DNA of 64,000 nt from positions 4,340,001 through 4,404,000 of the forward strand of contig OY759511.1 in assembly GCA_963662395.1 (NCBI GenBank), given 5' to 3'. Each line of letters starts with the position of its first letter. Positions within the stretch are counted from its first letter, which is position 1. Origin of the DNA: JAPOXR01 sp963662395. Lineage in GTDB: Bacteria; Pseudomonadota; Alphaproteobacteria; Rhodobacterales; Rhodobacteraceae. This document shows, piece after piece, positions 25,404 to 33,945 of this stretch. A program made the translations under genes and the position numbers. Under the pieces are notes generated by a model, which saw only the letters and a program-made list of their open reading frames with translations, did no database searches and was not told where the DNA came from.

Positions 25404-26454
25404 TTCGGCAGCGGAGCCGGAGGCCATCCGGTTTCCCTGGTCGCGCCCGCCGCGGCCGGGCGAAGGGATCGAGATCGATGATCACACCCTGTGGCTGAGA
25501 TTTCCGCTTCCCATGGCCCTGGATCATGTCAACGTCTTTGCATGTCGTGATTCGCAGGGCTGGACGATTGTCGATACCGGGGTTGATACTGCGACAACCC
25601 GGAAGCTCTGGCGGCAGGCAATGTCCGGCCCGCTGGCGGGGCTGCCGGTCAGGAGAGTGATCCTCACGCATCACCACCCCGACCATGTCGGTCTTGCCGG
25701 CTGGTTCAAATCGGAATTCGGCGCCGAGATCCTGGCAACCCGGGTGGCATGGCTGATGGCAAGGATGCTGACCCTCGACGTTCAGTCCGAATACACCCCG
25801 GAGACCATCAGCTTCATGCGCGATGCAGGTGTAACCGGCAGCATGCTTGCTGCCCGAACGAAGGAAAGGCCCTTCAATTTTGTCGATATTGTCCATCCGA
25901 TTCCGACAGGGTTCCGGCGAATCGAAGACGGTGAATGCATCGAATTCGGAAGACGGAGGTGGGATGTGCGGACAGGAGGCGGGCATGCCCCCGAACACGC
26001 GACATTCTGGAGCCGGGAGGGTGACCTTGTCATCGGAGGCGACCAGTTCCTGGCCGATATTTCACCCAATATCGGTGTCTTCGCCACCGAACCCGATGCC
26101 GACCCGCTGGCGGACTGGATGGAGTCATGCCGGCGTTTCCAGGAGATTGCCGACAACCGCCCGCTGATCCTGACCGGTCACAAGCTTCCCTATTCAGGGC
26201 TTGCGCTGCGGCTCAGGCAGCTTGTCGACAATCATGTTTCGGCGCTTGAACGGCTGGTTGACGTGCTTGAACAGCCGAGAACCGCCATCCAGTGTTTCCG
26301 GTACCTGTTCAAGCGGGAGGTCGGGCAGGGCGAATTCGGGCTGGCGCTGGCCGAATCGGTTGCCCATCTGAACCATCTTTTGCGGTCTGGCCGGATATCC
26401 AGGTTTCGCGGCGAAGACGGTGCCTGGTACTGGAAGGCCGGCAATGCAGAGTGA
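25384..26454 (+). CDS. MBL-fold metallo-hydrolase
   Basis: 356 residues from ATG 25384, overlapping the acyl-CoA dehydrogenase 3' end. Metallo-beta-lactamase fold with the dinuclear Zn motif THHHPDHVG, the second ligand His in GGGHAPEHATF, the Asp in VIGGDQFLADISPN, and the final His in LILTGHKLP. A C-terminal winged-helix-like region (about 270-350, TAIQCFRYLFKREV ... GRISRFRG) is typical of a thioesterase- or lactonase-like MBL subgroup. Coupling to an acyl-CoA dehydrogenase suggests action on an acyl-CoA or related ester, but that is inference. Confidence 0.88.
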   Translation: MTTSRVDSAAEPEAIRFPWSRPPRPGEGIEIDDHTLWLRFPLPMALDHVNVFACRDSQGWTIVDTGVDTATTRKLWRQAMSGPLAGLPVRRVILTHHHPDHVGLAGWFKSEFGAEILATRVAWLMARMLTLDVQSEYTPETISFMRDAGVTGSMLAARTKERPFNFVDIVHPIPTGFRRIEDGECIEFGRRRWDVRTGGGHAPEHATFWSREGDLVIGGDQFLADISPNIGVFATEPDADPLADWMESCRRFQEIADNRPLILTGHKLPYSGLALRLRQLVDNHVSALERLVDVLEQPRTAIQCFRYLFKREVGQGEFGLALAESVAHLNHLLRSGRISRFRGEDGAWYWKAGNAE

Positions 26455-26892
26455 TCCTGAAACCGAATTGCGGGTGCACGTCAATGCTTCGGGTATGGAG
26501 CTCCCCTGATGGATGACACCCCGGGCCGCCTCCACTCTCCTGCCGTATGTGGACGCCCCCGGTAGTGCAAGCTGGATTTCAGACATCATGTGGCATGCGG
26601 TCAGGGTACGGTCGTATGTCCGGCCTCTCGATGCAGCATTCATTCGCCGCGGGCCCGTATGGTGTTCGTGGATCGGATCCAAATCGCTTCCACGGGCTCG
26701 AAGCCCTGCGTCAGGTGCTGGTTTTTCCGACCCCGTCTTCAATGACCTTTTGCCCCTATGTTGTCTGTCGTCCTCACCGCACCAACCGGGATCATCCGCA
26801 GATCAGGCCGTCAGGGCCGTGCCTGCAGCACCCGGTATTCCGTTCCGGGAAGTAGAGCCTCTCCTTTCCCGGCAGCTTTCGTTTCCAGGCAG
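26455..26892. other. 438-base gene-free region left of the IS110 element
   Basis: No convincing ORF, RNA gene or terminator is visible. It probably contains the left end of the IS110 insertion, but the exact boundary could not be fixed because no clear inverted or duplicated ends were recognised. Confidence 0.4.
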
Positions 26893-27927
26893 TCACGCCG
26901 CCGCGGCCATCGCCGCCGGTGCCCGGTAATCCTCGTTCTTCACCGACAGCGCCCAGATCATGCGCGCCATCTTGCCGGCAAGCGCCACCGCCACCAGCTT
27001 CGGCGGCTTCCCGGCGATCATCCTGGCAAGCCAGGGATCCTTGAGCGCCTCGCCTCTCGGCGCATGGCGGAGCACCGAGGTTGCACCGAGGACCAGCAAC
27101 TGCCTGAGGTCCCGCTGCCGCATCCTGGTGATCCGTCCCGGAAGCTGCCGGCCGGCTGTCGAATGTTCCCGGGGTGTCAGCCCGACCCAGGCCGCGAAGT
27201 CCCGGCCACGGCGGAAGCTCGCCATCGGCGGTGCGAAGGCATGCACGGCCATGGCGCAGATCGGACCGATGCCCGGGATGGTCATCAGCCGCCTGAACTC
27301 GTCTCGCTCCCTGGCCCGGACCCGGATCTGCTGCTCGAGGCCGGTGATCTGCCCGGAGAGCGAGGCGATCCGCGTGAACGGCAGCTCGGCCAGCGCTGCC
27401 ACCTGCTCGGGTGGTGGCTCCTGTACTTCCGCCAGCTCCTGCCGAAGCTTCACGACACCGGCCACGCCCCTCGGCGCCACCACGCCGAATTCGGCCAGGT
27501 GGCCCCGGAGCGAATTGATGGTCTGCGTGCGCTGCCGGACCATGAGTGCCCGGGTCCGAAACAGCATGGCATCGGCCTGGGCCTCCTCGGGTTTCACCGC
27601 CACGAAGCGCATGGTCGGGCGCTGAGCGGTGCGGGCGATCGCTGCTGCGTCGTTCCGGTCATTCTTCTGGCGCTTGACGAAGGGTTTCACGTAGACCGGC
27701 GGGATCAGCTTGCACTCGTGGCCAAATCCGATGATCTGGCGGCCCCGGTGACGGGCACCGCCGCAGGCCTCCATCACCACCAGGCAGGATGGCAGCTTGC
27801 AGAGGAAGGCCAGGAACCTGCCGCGCGAGACCGTCTTGCGGAAGACCGGCTGGCCGTCTGCAGTTGCACCGTGAAGCTGGAAGCTTCGCTTTGATATGTC
27901 GATGCCGATGATGGTAGTGTGTTCCAT
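26893..27927 (-). CDS. IS110-family transposase, apparently intact
   Basis: 344 residues; GGAGGAA lies 5-6 bases before ATG 27927. IS110 enzymes are DEDD transposases that, in characterised members, work with an element-encoded guide (bridge) RNA. Seen: first Asp in IGIDISKRSFQLHG, Glu in VVMEACGGARHRG, and the Lys-Asn-Asp-Arg-Asn-Asp pair. The C-terminal Tnp_20 domain shows MTIPGIGPICAMAVHAF, RRGRDFAAWVGLTPREHS with the catalytic Ser, and RQRDLRQLLVLGA. Length is full and uninterrupted. A bridge RNA, if present, would be expected in the untranslated ends of the element, at 27928-28066 or at the 26.8 kb end. The longer in-frame N-terminus to 28065 has no family similarity. Confidence 0.9.
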   Translation of the reverse strand: MEHTTIIGIDISKRSFQLHGATADGQPVFRKTVSRGRFLAFLCKLPSCLVVMEACGGARHRGRQIIGFGHECKLIPPVYVKPFVKRQKNDRNDAAAIARTAQRPTMRFVAVKPEEAQADAMLFRTRALMVRQRTQTINSLRGHLAEFGVVAPRGVAGVVKLRQELAEVQEPPPEQVAALAELPFTRIASLSGQITGLEQQIRVRARERDEFRRLMTIPGIGPICAMAVHAFAPPMASFRRGRDFAAWVGLTPREHSTAGRQLPGRITRMRQRDLRQLLVLGATSVLRHAPRGEALKDPWLARMIAGKPPKLVAVALAGKMARMIWALSVKNEDYRAPAAMAAAA

Positions 27928-28066
27928 GGACGTTTCCTCCGTCGATTTCACGCGCAGCTGGACTGGCGTTTTCTCTGGCGCATCTTGACGCCGTTCGGAG
28001 GGGGCGTCCACTCCATCGCTTCCGGTGAATTGCGGATGGATGGCCGGCCCGGACGGGTCCGACAAT

Positions 28067-28666
28067 TCAGGCTGTCGAATGCCGGTTCCCCAAGAACGGC
28101 GACAGGCTGCCGTATGGCTCGATGCCGAGACTGCGCGTCATGTCATGGATGTCCATTGTCACAAGGCCGACCTGCGCGTACCACTTGCGCTGCTCGGTGC
28201 TGAACTCCGGAGAGACCGGCAGTTTCTCCCGTGGATGGGCGCGCATGCGCTCACCCTCAGCACCATCGAAATCGCCGGGAAAGTCATCCAAGCACTGGGG
28301 CAGTTCCATGTCATGCTTGCCGGCATGGTGCCGGCAGCTGGCCAGCATCAGACCCGTATCCGGATCTGTCCATCTGCCCGGCAAGGTCCTGGCGTCGATA
28401 TCGGCCAATTGCCCGGGTGCGACGATGCCTGAAACATCTTGGCGCTCGCGCCACAAGCTGTGTCTGCCCCGGGTCACACCGGACAGGCACGAGACGTCGT
28501 CGGCTGTCAGGCGTCCCGATGCCGCCCATTTCCGTGTTTTCAACCGGTCGAGCGACCGGACCCTGATGTCCTTGCCAACACATGCACCGGGCACGATGCT
28601 CCCTGGGTCCGATCCAACGAAGGTCTCCGGGTGGACATCCCCTGCTGTCTGGCGGGACCAGCTCAA
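28067..28666 (-). CDS. Unrecognised ORF, possible decaying DNA-binding protein
   Basis: 199-codon open frame beginning at a TTG (28666), 14 bases after the MFS stop on the same strand. Around residues 45-75 the sequence KWAASGRLTADDVSCLSG, followed by VTRGRHSLWRER, resembles a MerR-like helix-turn-helix. The rest, including PGRWTDPDTGLMLASCRHH and the Tyr-Ala-Gln-Val-Gly-Leu tail, has protein-like composition but matches nothing I know. There is no ATG or GTG start near the HTH-like part and no clear ribosome site, so it may be a 5'-eroded gene beside the IS110 insertion. The function is unknown. Confidence 0.3.
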   Translation of the reverse strand: MSWSRQTAGDVHPETFVGSDPGSIVPGACVGKDIRVRSLDRLKTRKWAASGRLTADDVSCLSGVTRGRHSLWRERQDVSGIVAPGQLADIDARTLPGRWTDPDTGLMLASCRHHAGKHDMELPQCLDDFPGDFDGAEGERMRAHPREKLPVSPEFSTEQRKWYAQVGLVTMDIHDMTRSLGIEPYGSLSPFLGNRHSTA

Positions 28667-28680
28667 TCACGTCGCGACAA

Positions 28681-29907
28681 TCAATCCTCAGCCTTGAACT
28701 TGTCGACATGCAAGGTCGTCAACACTGAAATGGCTAGACTGACAATCGCCAACGGCAACATCAAACACACCAGGACAAACGCATCTGGAACGGCATCAAG
28801 AACATGCCCCGTCAACGACGCGGCCACCGCACCTGCGATCACGACCACCGCATCCGAAAGACCAGACGCGCTGGCAGCCCGATCCTTGCGCACAGACATG
28901 ACCGAGGCACTTGCACTTGGCATGGTCAGACCGTTGCCAAATCCAACCAGGGACGTGCATCCAAAGAGAACCCCCGGCATTTCCCACCCGGCCCAAAACA
29001 AGCAGGCGCAAATTGCCAAACCGGAACTGGCCGCGATACGACCCCACAGGATCACCGATTGCGGATTGCAACATTCAAGCAGCCTTCCCGAAGCGAAACT
29101 TCCGGCCAGAAATCCGACGGTTATTGTCCCCAGACCCAATCCGATTTCGGCCTGACTCATCGTGAACTGCTTCGAAGCAACAATCGGCACACCGCTGGTA
29201 AAGACATAAAACGTACCCGTCGCCAGCGTCATGATTGAAGTATATTGCCAGAATCTGAAATCGAGAAAGAGCACGAACGCAGAACCCCAAGGTGAATCCT
29301 CTGGACTCACAGAACGTACATTCGTCTCGGGAACATTAAGATAAACCAGGCCAAGCAGCAAGACTCCAGCCAGAGAGTAAACGACAAAGATATGTCGCCA
29401 ACCACCCAGCTCCGCCAGGATGCCGCCCAAGAGAGGGCCAAGGATCGGCGCCAGGCTCATTGCCATTGCAATGTAGCCCAGAATTTTCGCTGTCTTCAGT
29501 CTATCAAACAGGTCTCTGACAATTGCCCGCGACAAAACCATTCCCGAAACGATGGAGCTCTGCAGGCATCTGAATACCAAGAAGGACAAATAGCTCTCTG
29601 AAAGAAAACACAAGACAGAAGAAATCGAAAAAATAAGCATACACCAGATCAAGACAGATTTACGTCCAAACCTGTCAGCCAGAATTCCCGAACAGACTTG
29701 AAAGATCGCCGTAAACGCAAGGTACAACGAGAAAGTCAATGCAATTGAATCATACCCGACCCCAAAGTCATCCGCCATCACCCCCAACGAAGGCAAGAAC
29801 ATGTTCAATGACAACAACGGTACGGCAGAAAGCAGGGCGAGCGTAACTGCCATGCCAGTATTCATATTCATTCCATCTTGTCCTGAAGGCACTGACATAA
29901 CAATCAT
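28681..29907 (-). CDS. MFS drug-resistance transporter, Bcr/CflA-like
   Basis: 408 residues with about 12 hydrophobic segments. Drug:H+ antiporter of the DHA1 group. Seen: NMFLPSLGVMADDFGV in helix 1, the loop 2-3 motif GILADRFGRKSVLIW, SGMVLSRAIVRDLFDR, and the motif-C-like APILGPLLGGILAELGGWRHIF. ATG 29907 overlaps the stop of an upstream ORF (ATGA). ATG 29871 has AGGA 9 bases upstream and gives a more family-like N-terminus, so either start may be used. Base composition is visibly AT-richer than neighbours, with many AAA/AAT/GAA codons, which suggests recent transfer. The substrate is unknown. Confidence 0.88.
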   Translation of the reverse strand: MIVMSVPSGQDGMNMNTGMAVTLALLSAVPLLSLNMFLPSLGVMADDFGVGYDSIALTFSLYLAFTAIFQVCSGILADRFGRKSVLIWCMLIFSISSVLCFLSESYLSFLVFRCLQSSIVSGMVLSRAIVRDLFDRLKTAKILGYIAMAMSLAPILGPLLGGILAELGGWRHIFVVYSLAGVLLLGLVYLNVPETNVRSVSPEDSPWGSAFVLFLDFRFWQYTSIMTLATGTFYVFTSGVPIVASKQFTMSQAEIGLGLGTITVGFLAGSFASGRLLECCNPQSVILWGRIAASSGLAICACLFWAGWEMPGVLFGCTSLVGFGNGLTMPSASASVMSVRKDRAASASGLSDAVVVIAGAVAASLTGHVLDAVPDAFVLVCLMLPLAIVSLAISVLTTLHVDKFKAED

Positions 29908-30200
29908 GCTTCTGCCGGAGCCAGGCAGGAAACTGAATCGTTGTGCCGGTCAAGAAGCCAAATTGCGCTCTGATGGTCCTTCGCAACAGCGGTCGCACCA
30001 ATCCTCAGCCACGGTCCTTCATGCTGGACGCCACGTGAAAGAGACTCCAGAACACCGCCAGACGCCAAATTCAATGTCTTCCGACCTTGCCAGGACGACA
30101 ACTTCGGATGCCGTAAGGCGACGGAGTTCGGGAAATGACAGGGAACAAACTTTGTCGACAAATACGCGATATCGCCAATCGGAACACCAGGCACGCCCAC
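29904..30200 (-). CDS. Small unrecognised ORF upstream of the MFS gene
   Basis: 98-codon frame from GTG 30200 to a TGA that overlaps the MFS ATG (ATGA), suggesting translational coupling. The sequence (GDIAYLSTKFVPCHF ... RKTLNLASGGVLESLSRG ... AIWLLDRHNDSVSCL) looks protein-like but is unrecognised. GAGG stands only 2 bases before the GTG, so the start is weak. It shares the AT-richer composition of the MFS gene and could be the tail of a gene whose 5' end is lost. Confidence 0.3.
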   Translation of the reverse strand: MGVPGVPIGDIAYLSTKFVPCHFPNSVALRHPKLSSWQGRKTLNLASGGVLESLSRGVQHEGPWLRIGATAVAKDHQSAIWLLDRHNDSVSCLAPAEA

Positions 30201-30364
30201 ATCCTCACCATCTCGGCACCCCGTGAGTATTCTCGTCCAATGATGTGGATGCGCGGTCGTGCATTTTCGACTGCCGACCGGTTGAAATTGCCGGCCATTT
30301 GCGGCAGGAGGGGTCCGGTGAAATCTCCGGGGCGAATTTCCGGCAACGAGAATGGGGAATGGGA

Positions 30365-30499
30365 ATGAGCGAATACCAGCACGGCTCGATGGACATCGGC
30401 GAACACCAGCGGAATTTTGCCGGGTTTGTCAGATTCTCGGCCTGGGTTTGCGTGGTATCCGTGATGGTGCTGGTGTTTCTGGCTGTCTTCAACAGTTGA
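30365..30499 (+). CDS. aa3-type cytochrome c oxidase subunit IV (bacterial COX IV)
   Basis: 44-residue membrane protein. It starts MSEYQHGSMDIGEHQRNFAG and then has one transmembrane helix (FSAWVCVVSVMVLVFLAVF). This is the short bacterial subunit IV pattern of alphaproteobacterial aa3 oxidases (H-G-x-M-D-I-x-x-x-x-x-x-F-x-G-F-x-R). It packs against the oxidase core with no catalytic role known. ATG 30365 has GGGGAATGGGA upstream; ATG 30359 is an alternative adding two residues. It stands alone here; the catalytic oxidase genes are not in the window. Confidence 0.8.
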   Translation: MSEYQHGSMDIGEHQRNFAGFVRFSAWVCVVSVMVLVFLAVFNS

Positions 30500-30599
30500 A
30501 GCAGGCACATATCCCGGCAATCGACCCGTGACACGGACCGTCCCGACACCCGATTTTCAATGATTACCCGCTGACAACCGGCAACTGCTGTCCGCCCGT

Positions 30600-30803
30600 T
30601 CAGCCGCCTTCCCGCAACGCCCGCTTGCGGGCCAGTTTCCGTGCGCGACGGATTGCCTCAGCCCGTTCCCGGGCCTTTCTTTCCGACGGCTTCTCGTAAT
30701 GCTGCCGGAGTTTCATTTCCCGGAACACACCTTCCCTCTGCAACTTCTTCTTGAGGACCCGAAGTGCCTGATCGACATTGTTGTCGCGGACTTGAACCTG
30801 CAT
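30600..30803 (-). CDS. rpsU: 30S ribosomal protein S21
   Basis: 67 residues: N-terminal MQVQVRDNNVDQALRVLKKK and an Arg/Lys/Ala-rich helical tail (KARERAEAIRRARKLARKR). S21 contacts the 16S 3' end near the anti-Shine-Dalgarno and aids initiation. GGGAG lies close to the ATG. Upstream, TTGACA occurs on the minus strand at 30841-30846, but a matching -10 is weak, so the promoter is only tentative. Confidence 0.95.
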   Translation of the reverse strand: MQVQVRDNNVDQALRVLKKKLQREGVFREMKLRQHYEKPSERKARERAEAIRRARKLARKRALREGG

Positions 30804-31384
30804 GGAGCTCCCTTGCCTGTCTTGGCGGCCAAAATTGATCTGTCAATCCGTGGCCTATAGCAGCCTTCTCGACCTCCGTCCACAGCCTGTTGCCGGCCAT
30901 CAGCCGATTGCAGGGATGAGACGAACTCGGCCCGCCACGACGTGCACCCGAACCTCGTGAATGTCCGGAAACGGCGGGAGGTGAAGGGTCTGCGCACGGT
31001 GTTCGCGAATCCTGCCTCGAAGCGCGACGGCAAGCAGGAGACCGCGGCCCGGAAGCCGAAAGCCGGGATCGGCGGGATGAGGGAGGAGCGGGATTTCCAT
31101 CAAGGCGGGTTGGCACGCCAAGCCGAGCGGATGGGCGGCGATGATTGACCGCGACTGCCGGATGTAGCCGGCGGTGTTGGTTGCGGGAGCGCCGGGGACC
31201 TTGTCGACACTGCCTGTTGCCGCATACGCTACGCCGCTGGCTGAACGTGGTTGCGGGCGGGCAGGAGGTAATCGCCGAACCCTCGGGGCGGGTTGCGGTC
31301 TGGCCCACAGGTTGATGGTTCAAATCGGCTCTGTTTTCCGGTAGGGTCGGGGACGTCCTGTTTCAGGTTGCCGAGTGAAAGAGA
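30804..31384. other. 581-base intergenic region, no gene supported
   Basis: It lies between divergent rpsU and the COQ9 gene. A 68-codon plus-strand frame (30942-31148) is Lys/Arg/Gly-rich and unrecognised; its antisense frames are no better. A promoter for rpsU is expected near 30820-30850 and one for COQ9 near 31300-31380. No tRNA, repeat array or terminator was seen. Confidence 0.4.
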
Positions 31385-32101
31385 ATGGAAGATCCTGCAT
31401 CCGCGATCGATGACCTGCCGGGTCTGCGCCGGCAGTTGATGCTGAAAGCCCTTGAAATCGTGCCGTTTGAAGGCTGGCGCAAATCCACTCTTGAAATGGC
31501 CTGCCGGGCCCTGGACATCGAGGCGACCGATGCCATGCATGCCTGTCCGGGCGGTGTTCGTGACCTGGTGGTCGAGTTCCAGAAATGGGGTGACGAACTC
31601 ATGGTCGGGCGCCTGGAGGAGCTGGATCTGGCGTCCATGCGGATGCGGGACCGAATCGCCCTTGCCGTCAAGACCAGGCTGGAGATGGCGACCGGGCACC
31701 GCGAGGTGGTCCGGCAAATGCTGGCATTCTTTGCCTTGCCGGTCAATGGACAGGCCGGGGCCAGGGCGTTGTGGCATACCTCCGACAGGATCTGGGTATT
31801 CCTGGGCGACCAGTCGGATGACATCAACTGGTATTCGAAACGGGCGACATTGTCGGCCGTGCTGGCCAGTTCGGTACTCTACTGGCTTGGCGATTCCGGC
31901 GATGGCACGGCAACCGGCGAATTCGTCGACAGGCGAATTGACAACGTCATGCAGCTGGAAAAGCTGAAATCAGGCTTGCGTCGGGCTCCCGGAGGGACGG
32001 AACTGATGATTAGGATTGACAACTGTCTGCGGTTTGTCCGCCCGCCGGCACATCGGCCGGAAAGATATCCCGGTTGGCTCAGGCCGGTCTCGCGGGACTG
32101 A
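31385..32101 (+). CDS. COQ9-family ubiquinone biosynthesis protein
   Basis: 238 residues. COQ9 proteins have a TetR-like helical fold that binds isoprene lipids and helps present substrates for ubiquinone ring modification. Seen: ALEIVPFEGWRKSTLEMACRAL near the N-terminus, the SDRIWVFLGDQSDDINWYSKRATLSAVLASSVLYW block diagnostic of the family at about 130-180, and a short C-terminal tail. It carries no enzymatic motif. ATG 31385 follows GAGTGAAAGAG. The quinone oxidoreductase starts a few bases downstream, so both genes of quinone-related function are probably co-transcribed. Confidence 0.88.
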   Translation: MEDPASAIDDLPGLRRQLMLKALEIVPFEGWRKSTLEMACRALDIEATDAMHACPGGVRDLVVEFQKWGDELMVGRLEELDLASMRMRDRIALAVKTRLEMATGHREVVRQMLAFFALPVNGQAGARALWHTSDRIWVFLGDQSDDINWYSKRATLSAVLASSVLYWLGDSGDGTATGEFVDRRIDNVMQLEKLKSGLRRAPGGTELMIRIDNCLRFVRPPAHRPERYPGWLRPVSRD

Positions 32102-32106
32102 CCATC

Positions 32107-33093
32107 ATGACCATGCATGTTGTCGAAATCAGCAAGGCTGGCGGGCCGGAGGTGCTTCGGTCGGCGGAGCGGCCAATTCCGGCACCCGGCCATGGCAATA
32201 TCGTCATACGCAATGTTGCAGCCGGCGTGAATCGGCCCGACCTGCTGCAGCGGTCCGGACTCTACAACCCTCCGCCCGGCGCTTCGGAATTGCCCGGGCT
32301 TGAATCAGCGGGCGAGGTGGCCGCGGTCGGGAAGGGCGTGGTTCGCTGGAAGGAAGGCGACCGGGTTTGCGCCCTGCTTCCCGGTGGCGGATATGCCGAG
32401 TATTCGGAAACCGTTGCCGGCCATGCATTGCCGGTCCCTAGCGGGTTGGGAATGAAGGAGGCCGCGGCCCTGTGCGAGACGGCATACACTGTCTGGAGCA
32501 ATGTCTTTGTCCGGGGCCGGCTGCAGGCGGGTGAGACATTCCTGGTGCATGGCGGATCGTCCGGCATCGGAACGATGGCCATACAGCTTGCCGCCACGCT
32601 GGGAAGCAGGGTGTTTGCGACCGCCGGCTCGGCCGAAAAGTGCCGGGAATGTGAAAGGCTGGGAGCTGACCGGGCGATCAACTACCGGGAAGCTGATTTC
32701 GTCGAAATCATCCGCAGCCTGACCGGCAGGGCGGGCGTGAATGTCATCCTCGACATGGTTGGCGGCAGCTATATTCCCAGGAACATCAAGGCGCTGGCAG
32801 ATGACGGAAGACTGGTGCAGATCGCGTTCCTGCAAGGCCCGAAGGTCGAACTCAACTTCGCCCCGATCATGACCAGGCGGTTGACCATGACCGGCAGCAC
32901 CTTGCGGCCGCAATCGGACATTGCCAAGACCGGAATTGCCGAAGATCTTGAGCGGGTGGTCTGGCCCCTGCTGGAGTCGGGGGCCATTGCACCAGTCATG
33001 GATTCCGAGTTTCCGCTTGCCAGGGCTGCCGATGCCCATCGTCGGATGGAGAGTTCGGACCATGTGGGGAAGATCGTCCTGACCACGGGATAG
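32107..33093 (+). CDS. NAD(P)H-quinone oxidoreductase, zinc-less MDR (PIG3-like)
   Basis: 328 residues from ATG 32107; ATG 32113 is an alternative. Medium-chain dehydrogenase/reductase fold without the structural Zn loop. Seen: GVNRPDLLQRSGLYNPPPGASE (typical of the PIG3 quinone-oxidoreductase group), LPGLESAGEVAAVG, the coenzyme motif HGGSSGIGTMAIQLA, AGSAEKCRECERLGAD, and NVILDMVGGSYIP. It reduces quinones or enals with NADPH. It starts 6 bases after the COQ9 stop. Confidence 0.9.
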   Translation: MTMHVVEISKAGGPEVLRSAERPIPAPGHGNIVIRNVAAGVNRPDLLQRSGLYNPPPGASELPGLESAGEVAAVGKGVVRWKEGDRVCALLPGGGYAEYSETVAGHALPVPSGLGMKEAAALCETAYTVWSNVFVRGRLQAGETFLVHGGSSGIGTMAIQLAATLGSRVFATAGSAEKCRECERLGADRAINYREADFVEIIRSLTGRAGVNVILDMVGGSYIPRNIKALADDGRLVQIAFLQGPKVELNFAPIMTRRLTMTGSTLRPQSDIAKTGIAEDLERVVWPLLESGAIAPVMDSEFPLARAADAHRRMESSDHVGKIVLTTG

Positions 33094-33211
33094 ATCCGTC
33101 ATTTCCCGGTCCTGGACCTGCAGGCCAGGAGGACGGGTCTCGAATCGTCACTGCATTAGGGGGTTTATTGTCCCGTCAATGGTGTTTATTCAGATTTTGC
33201 GTGCCGGGGCG

Positions 33212-33241
33212 ATGATGGCCCATCGATCGGCCAGCCATCAT
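33212..33241. repeat. Inverted repeat upstream of trcR
   Basis: ATGATGGC (33212-33219) and GCCATCAT (33234-33241) are perfect 8-base inverted arms around a 14-base loop that itself contains two GGCC copies. It lies 29 bases upstream of the TrcR start codon and could be an operator or a leader hairpin. No T-run follows, so it is not a terminator. Confidence 0.4.
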
Positions 33242-33270
33242 GATCGCGAAACCTGTGGAGATCGGGTGAA

Positions 33271-33927
33271 ATGCCAAACAAACCCATTATGGCAATGGCC
33301 ACCGCGGTGTGGCTGGTCGATAATTCGACATTGACGTTCCGGCAGATCGCCGAGTTTTGCGGATTGCATGAGCTGGAGGTCCAGGGAGTCGCCGACGGCG
33401 AGGTCGCTGCCGGCATCCTTGGATTTGACCCGCTCAAGAACAATCAACTCTCGGCAGAAGAGCTGAATCTGGGCCAGGAAGATCCGAATCACTCGCTCCG
33501 GATGACGGAGGCGCCGGTGGTCGATCTGCCAAAGAAACGGAAGGGACCGCGCTACACGCCGCTTTCCAAGCGCCAGGATCAACCGGCAGCAATCGCCTGG
33601 TTGCTGAAGAATCACCCCGAGTTGTCGATTGCCCAGATCAAGGCGCTGGTCCGCACCACCAAGAACACGATTGAGGCGGTGCGGGACAGGACTCACTGGA
33701 ATATCAACAATATCCAGCCGACTGATCCGGTTGCCCTGGGGCTTTGCAGGCAGCTTGATCTCGATGAAGCGGTCGTCCGGGCGGCGGAAAGGGTGTCTGC
33801 CGAGAAGAAGAAGCAGATCCAGGAAAAGGGGCAGGTTCTTGCAACTGTCGATGAATCGCTGAAACCGCAAAAGCCGCAATCACCCTATGCCGATCTCGAA
33901 GGCTTCAAGCTGGATACCAAATCGTAG
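33271..33927 (+). CDS. trcR: Cell-cycle transcriptional regulator TrcR (DUF1013)
   Basis: 218 residues; GGAG lies before ATG 33271 (GGAGATCGGGTGAA). DUF1013 proteins are confined to Alphaproteobacteria; the Caulobacter member TrcR associates with RNA polymerase and CtrA-dependent control. The sequence shows ATAVWLVDNSTLTFRQIAEFCGLHELEVQ (HTH-like), GFDPLKNNQL, PKKRKGPRYTPLSKRQDQPAAIAWLLKNHPE, and THWNINNIQPTDPVALGLC, all family hallmarks. The Lys/Gln-rich C-terminus ends in YADLEGFKLD. A potential operator-like inverted repeat lies just upstream. Confidence 0.92.
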   Translation: MPNKPIMAMATAVWLVDNSTLTFRQIAEFCGLHELEVQGVADGEVAAGILGFDPLKNNQLSAEELNLGQEDPNHSLRMTEAPVVDLPKKRKGPRYTPLSKRQDQPAAIAWLLKNHPELSIAQIKALVRTTKNTIEAVRDRTHWNINNIQPTDPVALGLCRQLDLDEAVVRAAERVSAEKKKQIQEKGQVLATVDESLKPQKPQSPYADLEGFKLDTKS

Positions 33928-33945
33928 CCAGGGCCCGGCCATGGC

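Noticed and set aside
26758..27894. A 378-codon plus-strand ORF opposite the IS110 transposase
   Set aside because: Antisense shadow; transposase on the minus strand has a strong ribosome site and full domain set.
30942..31148. 68-codon plus-strand ORF between rpsU and COQ9
   Set aside because: Lys/Arg/Gly-rich with no recognisable family or ribosome site; could not be supported.
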